In this document: positions 32,774-40,148 of the stretch, one piece after another | Position numbering within the stretch: the stretch's first letter is position 1 | Layout: each line of letters begins with the position of its first letter | NCBI GenBank assembly: GCA_016926735.1 | Contig: JAFGOA010000107.1 | Location: 1-40,148, forward strand | Length of the DNA: 40,148 nucleotides | Origin: Promethearchaeota archaeon | GTDB lineage: Archaea > Asgardarchaeota > Lokiarchaeia > Sigyniarchaeales > SOKP01 | Direction: 5' to 3' | Program-made: the position numbers and the translations under genes | Notes under the pieces: generated by a model | The model's database searches: none | What the model saw: the letters and a program-made list of their open reading frames with translations, nothing else | Told to the model about the DNA's origin: nothing

Positions 32774-35700
32774 TTATAATTCCGCAGGAAATTTATCAAT
32801 TAATCCCACATAATATTGAGCAATAAATAGAGAATCTAATGTATTTATCAGTCCATCACCATTAACGTCTGCAGCTTCAGGAAAGAAGCCCTCTGGATTC
32901 AATCCTACAAAATATTGAGTTGTGAGTGTGGCATCTAAGGCATTAATTAATCCATCATTATTTACATCACCAAGGGTGATATTAGGATGAACGATTACAT
33001 GACTGTTTATACCAACAGGATTATCTATAGTATCTGTCATTTCATTTGCTAAAGTTAGTATATCTATTGCTAACACACATTCACCTACTCCAATCGTCTC
33101 CCAGGTTATGATGAGAAAATCTAAATTTGGACTTGGAAATGGACCTAATGCATCAAATCCACTCACTCGAGCTACTCCTTCTGAATTATTGATATCAATA
33201 GAACTTATAAATCCATCAGGTCCAGCAATAATATCTACTATCCTTAGTATAGTAGGATTAAAAGTAAATTCAAATCCATATGCAGCAACTCTATGACGTC
33301 CTGAATCTATATATACATGAGTATCAAAGATATCTCCTACTTTTTTATCTGCTACAGAACTGATGCTCACATTTCTCATGGGAATAGGAGTTGTTTTTAC
33401 ATGGCTATTTATGATATAAGTAGTCTCTATAGGTTCTCCAGAATCGTCTATTAAAGAAATTTTATCAAAAGTTATTGCACTTTCACCTACTCCAATTGCT
33501 TTCCAAGATATTGAGAAAAGGAACAGGTTTAAACCAGGGTCTATCCATGACTCAGTATATCCAGCTACTTTTATCCATCCTTCTGAATCATGTTTCTCCA
33601 CAGATGTTATAAATCCAGCTTGTGCACTATAAAAATTCGTTGGAACAACGATATTGGGATCAAAAGTAATGTTAAAATAATATCCAGTTAATTTCTGACT
33701 TCTTGAATCGACATTAACACTTGTAGAGAATGTATCTCCCACATACTTATCCGTAACAGAACTTATCCTGACATCACCATGTACTGTTATATTGCAATTT
33801 ATACCATTAGGAGTACCTATAGTATTTGTGGAAATATCTGCTAAAGTTATTATATCTATTTCAACCATACTTTTCCCTACAGAAATTGCCTTCCATGAGA
33901 TTGTTAGAAAGTCTAAGATTGCACTTGGAAATGGGCCTAATGCATCAAATCCACTCACTCGAGCTACTCCTTCTGAATTATCAATATCAATAGAACTTAT
34001 AAATCCATCTGGTCCAGCAGTAATATCTACTATCCTCAAGATTTTAGGATTAAAATGAAATTCAAATCTATATGCTCCAACTCTCTGAAGTCCTGAATCT
34101 ATATACACATGAGTATCAAATATATCTCCCACAAGCTTATCCGTAGTAGACCCTATCATCACACTTCCAGGTGTCCCCATAATTGGATTAGAATTGATAT
34201 GGATATTATTATCCTCATTAATCTCCAATACATCATTGTAGCAGTCTACATGACACATTAATTTATAGTATCCAGAGGGTAAGGTTATTGTCCCATTACA
34301 GTTTATAGATTTTATTTCGTTATGGTTTAATCCATCAATATAACATGTACCGAGCTCATAAACTTCCTCATTACTTACCGCAGTATATTTGACATAAAAT
34401 CCATTTGCAGTTCCATATCCAAAATTACCGATATTAGCCCATAGATCATAAGAAAAACTGATTTCATCACTTCCAGAGAAAACATTACTAAAATCACATA
34501 AAATATCATCTATAGAATAAAAGTCCGGCAAGTATTTTTGTTTGGTAAGATTTAAAGGATAATACATGATATTATTGTCTTCATTTAGTTCAATAACTCG
34601 ATCATGATAATCTATAACACACATTATTTCATACTCTCCAAATGGTAATGTAATTCGCCCTTCTTCAGTCGAAGATTTTATCTCAAATTTATCTAATCCA
34701 TTAAAACAATCATCCCCCAGATAATATGTATTATCACCTTTAACTGCAATAAAATCAATAGAAAATAGTTCATTAGTTGAAAACCCAAAATTAGAGATGA
34801 TCGTTGATATCTTATAAGTGAAACTTATCTCATCTCCTTCTTCCAAGAAAATATCACTTAATTCACAATCAAGTCTCAAAGGAATAAAGTTTGGTGCATA
34901 TTCTTCTCTCAAAAGTATTACATGATTATTGTTAGTATGGACATTATTATTTTCATTCGATTCAGTTACCTCATTAGCATAATCTATAGTACATATTAAT
35001 TCATATTCCCCAAATGGAACGGTTCTATAGCATCCTCTTATATTATTAATATATTTTACTTCATTTTGGTCCAATCCCCCCACATAACCATAACCTCCTA
35101 GACTATAAACACCTTCATCACTTTTCAAATCATATTGAATCCAAAAGTCTTCTGAAGTTTCACATCCATAATTTTTAACATAAGATGAGATATTATAAGA
35201 GAATTCTATTTCACCATCAATTGTTATACTTGTATCACTTATTATAAGTTCAACATCACTGTAAGGCATAATATCCGGTAGCAAAATATCTTCGGAAACT
35301 ACAAAAGGATAAGAATCACAATAATAATTATTATCATCATCCACTTCATTAATGCTATTATCATAATCTACAGAACAAGCTATTTCATATTGCCCAAATG
35401 GTAAGGTTATTTGTCCTCGACAAGTTGCTAATTTTAGTTCATTAGGATTTAAACCCTCCATATAATATTCTCCTAATACATATATACTATCACTAGTTTT
35501 TATTTCTCCTAATTCATATGGACTTTCACTACTTTTTACTTCTCCTAATTCATATGAACTTTCAATACTTTTTGCTAGATATCGAATATAAAATCCCTCT
35601 GAAGTACCTACCAGTCCTTTATTAAATATCTCAGAGGATATCTCATAATCAAATGTTAATTCATTATCTCTAAAGATAATATTACTTTTTGTAATTTCAA

Positions 35701-38700
35701 TATCATGTGAAATAAGATCTGGAGAAAAATACTCCTCTCTAAGAATTAAAGGATTAGGATTGGTGTGAATATTATTAACCTCCGTCATTTCATACACTTC
35801 ATTATAACAATCTATAGACTGCCCTAATTTATATTCCCCTAATGGTAAGGTTTTTTTTCCTTCACACACTATATTTTTCTGTTTACCACGGTTTAACCCA
35901 TTTATATAGCAGATTCCTAGATCATAAGTTGTATCATTGCTTATTGCTGTATATTGAACAGAAAAACCTGCTGCATCTCTTCCTCCTTGATTATAAACAC
36001 TAGACGATAAACGATAAGAAAACGATACATTATCACCTTCAATAAGAACTTCGCTTAGAGCAATTTCAACTTCATTATTGTTAGATAAAAATGTTAAATC
36101 GACTGGTTCAGATTCTTGTATAATTACAGCAGTAGGATCTCCAAAAAGATTTAAACACGCGCACGCGTGTTCCATGCTTGGATCACCCACTAACCAATTT
36201 GGTTTTTGAAGTATAAAATCCTTTTTTGCATCTAGCAATGCTTTACCAATTTTAAGTATACCCTCTCCAAATTGAGCATCATAAAATTCACGTCTCAAAA
36301 GACAACTCGCAAAATTTGTATTTTCTCCATTATATTCTACCATACCTGTGCTTCCAATAACAGCAAATGCTGCATTTGGAGAAGATAAATATCTACCTCC
36401 AATAGAATATCCCGGATAAGCAAAAACATCACATCCATCAGTATAGAGAAAAAAAGGTTTAGAATTTGCTAGACGATCTATATCATCAGGATATAATAAT
36501 CTCATATTGTACCACCTATTACTATGACCTACATGAGTTATAATATGAATATTATTATTTATTATAGGTATGAGATCTTCTTTATTCCACATAGATTCTC
36601 GATCATAAAGAGTTGTTATATTGTAATATTGATCAAATTGCCGTGTAGTGTAACCATGACTAAGACAAAAACCATTTGTTTCATTATTATAAATTAATTC
36701 ATCTAATTCATAACTACCCCAATATGGGATGCCCTCAAAAGTACCCCCATATTCACCTACTATTAAAACACTATATAAATAATCATCATCTCTACTTTCC
36801 ATTTCCAACTCATGGAGAATTGTTTTTCTTATGAAGTTTGAAAGCTCCTCTTCTGTATCAACAGGAGCTCTTCCTACTGCGACTTCTGTGTAACTATCAT
36901 GGGTAAAAAAAAATCTCCAATTGTCTCTATCGTCTTTAAATTCACCATAGTTCCCATCATAATCAGCATCCCAAGAACCATCTAAGTAAGCGTAATATAG
37001 ATCCGTATAAGTAAATACTTCATCTATGTAAAACATCCTCATAGGTACCTCATTTTCATCCCCTATTATAAAGACATACTCGGTACACCAAGAATAATAG
37101 GCATCTTTTATAAACTCTCTTATTTTTTCTTCTTCGTCCCTAAAATATTTATATTCTGCGTAAATTTCCTCAATAGTTATAATTATAGGATTATATCCTT
37201 GAAAAGATTTATACTCAATTAAATCTTGTAAAGTATATGGTCCATTGGAATATTTTAAGAATTTATTAGTAATAATTACATAGTCATGTGGCCCTTGATC
37301 TTTATCAAAAATACTCTGTTGTGGTCTAATAATTACCATTGGATCTCCAAACACTTCATAACCTAAAAAATCTTCAACAAGACGATAAGAAGTATCATAT
37401 GATTTTAAGACATCATATTTTGCGTCGGTTAATGCCCTACTAATCTCATCTATACCCTCTCCGAATATAGCATCATAGAATTCACGATATAACTTCTGCC
37501 CTGGAATATCTGTAGGATCATCTGGCGTATAAGTAGGAAAACTCCATGCATATTCTGAAGTTCCAATTGCAGCAAATGCTCCATTTGGAGAAGTTATTAG
37601 ACGCTCTCCTATAGAATCATATGTAAAATGGAATCCATTAGCATTGTGAATATAATTCTGGTCAATCTCATCAGCATAATTAAAGGCATAACTTTGATAG
37701 CTATATAGAAAGAATGGTTTCTTGACGTTTATATATGGAATATCATTTATATTCAGTTTCATCATATTATCATGTAGGCTATTAAGTTCATCTTCCCAAT
37801 AAACATAACCTGGTCCATATCCATCTTCAGTCGCAGTACAAAATGACGTCTCTGGACGTCCAAAATGATTTAGTATATGCACCCCATTGTTGCTCTCAAT
37901 AATATCTAATAAAGCATATGGAGTCCACGTTTTAACATAGGGATAATTGTAATTTGAGCGTTCATAAAGAGTCTTAAAGGTATACTCATTAGAAATCTTC
38001 CTTGTTTGATACCCATTAGCAGAACAATACTCATATCCATTATACATATATAATTGGTCCAAATAATCACCACCGTATACTGCTATTGGATCACCAGGAT
38101 CAGAACCCGGATCTAGTTGGTATCCATAAAATTCACCTACCATCAAACCATTATATAGATAATTAGTATTGTAATTTCTTAATTCTTGTTCATGAGCGAG
38201 GGTTTTTCTCACGAAATTTGAAACCTCCACTACTGAACCAACAGGGGCTCTCCCAAGATAGACATCAGCATGATAACCCCAAATCGCTTGGTTCCGTAGT
38301 ATCTCCCAATCCTCTACCTCACCATATACACGATTATTATTATCATCCCAATCATTATTTATAGTTGCATAATATTGATCTGAATAATAAGTTACATCAT
38401 CTGGACCCCATTCTTGCCCTGGTGGAGGGTCACCTCCTGAACAAAAATACCTTGGAGGGATAATATTTGAATCTCCTCCTAAAAGTACATATTGAAGGCC
38501 CCAACCAAAATACTTATCTACTATAAATGCTCGTATTTTTTCTGCATAATCTCTCCCATCATAACGGGAATATATCTCTTCAACAGTCACTATTGTTGCG
38601 CTAATACCTTGTGCAATTTTACTGTCAATAAGAGTATGAAATGAATATGCTCCATTATAATCTTTTAGGTCCTTATTAGTAATAATAGCATATGTAAAAA

Positions 38701-38890
38701 GTTGAAGGGGATCATCAAAAGAAAATATTTTAGGCTCTTTAAAAATTACTTTATCTTGTCCATTAGGAATAACCATCTCTAATAAAAACGCCGAGGAAGA
38801 TATAACTAAAAAAAAAGTTAAAAATATTCCAATCTTTGTTTGTTTTTTCATTTTTTTAATTTTTAATATTGAATTATTAGATATATACAA
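32774..38890 (-). CDS. Giant secreted C25 (gingipain-like) peptidase with CARDB-like, cohesin and dockerin domains
   Basis: A 2038-residue surface protein. A signal peptide follows M14 (KKQTKIGIFLTFFLVISSSA). Two C25 peptidase domains cover about 48-525 and 533-925. In the second, THVGHSN (H near 787) and TDGCDVF (C near 818) form the His/Cys pair. In the first the His is kept (LNHFGRP) but the Cys position reads SYQSYAF, so it is probably inactive. Five CARDB-like beta-sandwich repeats follow (about 925-1565), then three cohesin domains (about 1570-1970) and a type I dockerin (1972-2038) with two calcium loops (DVNNDGLINALD and DVNGDGLINTLD). It should act outside the cell and assemble with itself or other cohesin/dockerin proteins. 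Confidence 0.9.
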   Translation of the reverse strand: MYISNNSILKIKKMKKQTKIGIFLTFFLVISSSAFLLEMVIPNGQDKVIFKEPKIFSFDDPLQLFTYAIITNKDLKDYNGAYSFHTLIDSKIAQGISATIVTVEEIYSRYDGRDYAEKIRAFIVDKYFGWGLQYVLLGGDSNIIPPRYFCSGGDPPPGQEWGPDDVTYYSDQYYATINNDWDDNNNRVYGEVEDWEILRNQAIWGYHADVYLGRAPVGSVVEVSNFVRKTLAHEQELRNYNTNYLYNGLMVGEFYGYQLDPGSDPGDPIAVYGGDYLDQLYMYNGYEYCSANGYQTRKISNEYTFKTLYERSNYNYPYVKTWTPYALLDIIESNNGVHILNHFGRPETSFCTATEDGYGPGYVYWEDELNSLHDNMMKLNINDIPYINVKKPFFLYSYQSYAFNYADEIDQNYIHNANGFHFTYDSIGERLITSPNGAFAAIGTSEYAWSFPTYTPDDPTDIPGQKLYREFYDAIFGEGIDEISRALTDAKYDVLKSYDTSYRLVEDFLGYEVFGDPMVIIRPQQSIFDKDQGPHDYVIITNKFLKYSNGPYTLQDLIEYKSFQGYNPIIITIEEIYAEYKYFRDEEEKIREFIKDAYYSWCTEYVFIIGDENEVPMRMFYIDEVFTYTDLYYAYLDGSWDADYDGNYGEFKDDRDNWRFFFTHDSYTEVAVGRAPVDTEEELSNFIRKTILHELEMESRDDDYLYSVLIVGEYGGTFEGIPYWGSYELDELIYNNETNGFCLSHGYTTRQFDQYYNITTLYDRESMWNKEDLIPIINNNIHIITHVGHSNRWYNMRLLYPDDIDRLANSKPFFLYTDGCDVFAYPGYSIGGRYLSSPNAAFAVIGSTGMVEYNGENTNFASCLLRREFYDAQFGEGILKIGKALLDAKKDFILQKPNWLVGDPSMEHACACLNLFGDPTAVIIQESEPVDLTFLSNNNEVEIALSEVLIEGDNVSFSYRLSSSVYNQGGRDAAGFSVQYTAISNDTTYDLGICYINGLNRGKQKNIVCEGKKTLPLGEYKLGQSIDCYNEVYEMTEVNNIHTNPNPLILREEYFSPDLISHDIEITKSNIIFRDNELTFDYEISSEIFNKGLVGTSEGFYIRYLAKSIESSYELGEVKSSESPYELGEIKTSDSIYVLGEYYMEGLNPNELKLATCRGQITLPFGQYEIACSVDYDNSINEVDDDNNYYCDSYPFVVSEDILLPDIMPYSDVELIISDTSITIDGEIEFSYNISSYVKNYGCETSEDFWIQYDLKSDEGVYSLGGYGYVGGLDQNEVKYINNIRGCYRTVPFGEYELICTIDYANEVTESNENNNVHTNNNHVILLREEYAPNFIPLRLDCELSDIFLEEGDEISFTYKISTIISNFGFSTNELFSIDFIAVKGDNTYYLGDDCFNGLDKFEIKSSTEEGRITLPFGEYEIMCVIDYHDRVIELNEDNNIMYYPLNLTKQKYLPDFYSIDDILCDFSNVFSGSDEISFSYDLWANIGNFGYGTANGFYVKYTAVSNEEVYELGTCYIDGLNHNEIKSINCNGTITLPSGYYKLMCHVDCYNDVLEINEDNNIHINSNPIMGTPGSVMIGSTTDKLVGDIFDTHVYIDSGLQRVGAYRFEFHFNPKILRIVDITAGPDGFISSIDIDNSEGVARVSGFDALGPFPSAILDFLTISWKAISVGKSMVEIDIITLADISTNTIGTPNGINCNITVHGDVRISSVTDKYVGDTFSTSVNVDSRSQKLTGYYFNITFDPNIVVPTNFYSAQAGFITSVEKHDSEGWIKVAGYTESWIDPGLNLFLFSISWKAIGVGESAITFDKISLIDDSGEPIETTYIINSHVKTTPIPMRNVSISSVADKKVGDIFDTHVYIDSGRHRVAAYGFEFTFNPTILRIVDIIAGPDGFISSIDINNSEGVARVSGFDALGPFPSPNLDFLIITWETIGVGECVLAIDILTLANEMTDTIDNPVGINSHVIVHPNITLGDVNNDGLINALDATLTTQYFVGLNPEGFFPEAADVNGDGLINTLDSLFIAQYYVGLIDKFPAEL
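33130..33250. repeat. Near-identical DNA repeat inside cohesin domains (copy 1)
   Basis: About 120 bases encoding the GPDGFISSIDI and GVARVSGFDALGPFPS region are nearly the same as 33921-34041, much closer than the middle cohesin copy. It implies recent duplication or gene conversion. Confidence 0.7.
33921..34041. repeat. Near-identical DNA repeat inside cohesin domains (copy 2)
   Basis: Partner of 33130-33250. A long identical stretch, for example ATCAAATCCACTCACTCGAG, is present in both. Confidence 0.7.
35485..35585. repeat. Tandem 14-residue repeat within a CARDB-like domain
   Basis: The second CARDB-like unit has three successive copies of a segment ending in Y-(E/V)-L-G-E: SSYELGEVK, SPYELGEIK and SIYVLGEYY. 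The other CARDB units have only one. It looks like slippage-driven expansion that lengthens a beta-hairpin. Confidence 0.6.
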
Positions 38891-38911
38891 AATTAATTAT
38901 AGGAATATTTT

Positions 38912-38925
38912 CACTATATAAAGTG
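38912..38925 (-). promoter_or_regulatory. TATA-box-like palindrome before the C25 peptidase gene
   Basis: CACTTTATATAGTG on the minus strand, centred about 28 bases before the ATG at 38890, is the right distance for an archaeal promoter producing a leaderless or nearly leaderless mRNA. Confidence 0.5.
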
Positions 38926-38978
38926 TTGAGGTGTAGTTTTCGAACTATTTTTTCTTCCATCAAATACGTGAAACAGTT
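38917..38978 (+). repeat. Copy 2 of the 62-base repeat, TTCG-loop hairpin, ending at the boundary motif
   Basis: See 31374-31436. The hairpin TAGTTTTCGAACTA is at 38934-38947 with a T-run to 38953. The match again ends right after CAGTT; the following bases (GCTTTAAT here, ATTCATTT there) differ. Confidence 0.75.
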
Positions 38979-38979
38979 G
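38967..38979 (+). repeat. Cassette-boundary motif, second form (CGTGAAACAGTTG)
   Basis: 12 of 13 match the second form. It lies between the peptidase promoter and the cut-off end of the cupin gene. Confidence 0.8.
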
Positions 38980-39004
38980 CTTTAATTTTTATCATTATTC
39001 ACCT

Positions 39005-39235
39005 CTAAAATAATGTATATTGAGCAAAGTGTATTTGATCTCTTAATTCAATTTGGAAATGTCCTTCAATTCCCCAAAAAACTTCATCTGTATCTGGATG
39101 TTTGTGGAAATTATTTTTTCTTTTCAATTTAACAAGTTTAAAATAATAATCATTCATTTGAGCAAAAATCTTTAAAGAATTTAATTTTTTAATTAAATTT
39201 GCTTTCTCTTTGATATTAATAATTTTAACATCCAT
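39005..39235 (-). pseudogene. Truncated cupin-domain protein
   Basis: 76 residues. HKHPDTDEVFWGIEGHFQIELRD is the first cupin motif (the H-x-H...E metal ligands) with its following strands, as in small single-domain cupins of about 110 residues. The frame then ends (..IHFAQYTLF) without the second motif and its conserved His. The stop is 25 bases from the boundary motif at 38967-38979, so the missing C-terminus was probably cut by an exchange at or near the motif. The remaining protein is unlikely to be functional. Confidence 0.65.
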
Positions 39236-39316
39236 ATTAATTCATAATTGGAAATATTATTTGTACTAATAATATCAGAAAAAAAAAATTTTATAATAAT
39301 TTTTGAAAATTTTACA

Positions 39317-39703
39317 TTAATTTTCTTTTTTTAAAAGTGAATTATATAATGTATATCCAGATAAAAGAGTTAATATTGCTCCAAAAATATAATCCATCAT
39401 TCCAATTGGAAGATGTTCTGTTTCATTTAACATCGCAATTAATCCTAAACCTAGGATGATAATTGCAGCATATTTTTGATTTTTTAAATTCAATATACCC
39501 ATTATTATTCGAAGGCTTCCGACAATTTAAGCGAAGGATCCTGTAGTTGTTAAGCTTTCAGAAAATTCTCCTTGGATATATGAAGCTGCTATTTCTGGAA
39601 AAAATAGACAATATATTGCTCCCCATAACTCAATATATGCAAATAAAAACAATGTAATAGAGGTTGCAAATTTAACTAATTTATTTTTTCTTTCTTCATC
39701 CAT
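39317..39703 (-). pseudogene. DUF4345-like membrane protein gene with an in-frame stop
   Basis: An ATG at 39703 opens a frame (MDEERKNKLVKF..) that meets TAA at 39529-39527 after 58 codons and continues in the same frame to 39317 (..IVGSLRIIMGILNLKNQ..). Read through, it is one coherent ~128-residue protein with about four membrane helices: ITLFLFAYIELWGAIYCLFF, a helix around IVGSLRIIMGIL, YAAIIILGLGLIAML and YIFGAILTLLSGYTL. A PE-AASYIQG segment after the first helix resembles DUF4345-type proteins. A single nonsense change is the simplest explanation. A shorter 61-residue protein could restart at ATG 39502. Confidence 0.6.
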
Positions 39704-40148
39704 AAAATCATTTCTTATTGATTATTTTAATATAGATATTGTTGATCCTATATATATGTCTTAATTAGACTATTTATTGTTCCTCTATAATATTCTTTCT
39801 TATGATATTCAAGCTATATATATTGTTAATCCTACATACATATTAGTAAACTTATATATATATCTAGTATAATCTCTAAAACATAGGTCTTTTCTATGGA
39901 AAAAGTAAAGATTTTGATATATTAGAATTTGATCTTTTAATATAAGCTTGTATTTCTAAACCTTTATCAATTGAATTAATGTTATTTGGATTTAGAAATA
40001 AAAAATTAAATTAATTTAGAAAAAACCAAAAGTAAGTTATTACTACCTTATTATATAATATAGATATATTTTAAATTTAACTGAGTTTTAATTTTCTATT
40101 CGGATATTATGGTTTTTATGTGAAACATATTCCGATTTCTACTTCGAA
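39704..40148. other. Gene-free end of the window
   Basis: No gene seen. There are two related stretches, AGATATTGTTGATCCTATAT (39734 on) and TATATTGTTAATCCTACATA (39818 on), and at 40119 TGTGAAACATATT, a doubtful relative of the second-form boundary motif. Confidence 0.35.

Noticed and set aside
3919-38979. CRISPR array
   Set aside because: The repeats are 13-14 bases and spaced by whole genes of hundreds to thousands of bases; no cas gene is present.
40119-40131. TGTGAAACATATT as another boundary motif
   Set aside because: Only the GTGAAAC core matches and there is no gene beyond it in the window to test its position.

Overview
This 40 kb window is very AT-rich (roughly a quarter G+C by eye) and looks archaeal. 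It has a NurA-HerA pair, VapBC-type and DUF5615/DUF433 toxin-antitoxin pairs, TATA-box-like elements about 25-45 bases before several starts, GGTGAT-type ribosome sites, and a giant C25 peptidase carrying cohesin and dockerin domains. An Asgard or related uncultured lineage would fit, but no marker gene proves it. No rRNA, tRNA or CRISPR array was seen.

Layout. (1) 1-9.2 kb is a defence island: McrB (5' end outside the window) and McrC, a decayed stretch, then NurA-HerA facing a DUF4338/DruA-family gene, with gene remnants on both sides. (2) 9.8-13.5 kb holds a dead copy of an antitoxin gene fused to a UvrD helicase tail, followed by an unfamiliar two-gene unit: a small SAP-like/coiled-coil/winged-helix protein and an 822-residue P-loop ATPase fused to an Mrr-like nuclease domain. 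(3) 13.7-18.9 kb is a leftward operon of glycosyltransferase, radical SAM/SPASM protein, WG-repeat/O-methyltransferase fusion and NAD-dependent sugar epimerase. A 41-residue basic peptide gene with its own terminator lies just upstream. (4) 19.1-39.7 kb is a string of small unrelated units: zinc-ribbon proteins, a triple GIY-YIG-like protein, a zinc-HEPN protein, a PD-(D/E)xK protein, three toxin-antitoxin pairs (RHH-Doc, VapBC, DUF433-DUF5615), a DMP19-like protein, membrane proteins and several broken genes. An IS1-family element interrupts it, and a 2038-residue surface protease ends it.

The most striking feature is a short motif, CGTGAAATAACTGA, or the variant CGTGAAACAGTTA. It occurs about 18 times from 3.9 to 39 kb, between genes, and every confident copy is on the + strand whichever way the neighbouring genes point. 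From 21.5 to 39 kb nearly every gene or toxin-antitoxin pair has one copy on each side. Three pairs of duplicated sequence start or stop at the motif. This is what an array of exchangeable gene cassettes joined at a site-specific recombination site would look like. The motif does not resemble a canonical integron attC site, and no recombinase gene was recognised in the window.

Many genes here are broken: lost starts, single frameshifts, in-frame stops and truncations next to a motif copy. This suggests rapid gain and loss. Working together, the defence genes (McrBC, NurA-HerA-DruA, the ATPase-nuclease pair, the HEPN, GIY-YIG and PD-(D/E)xK proteins) and the toxin-antitoxin units make this an accessory and defence region rather than core genome.
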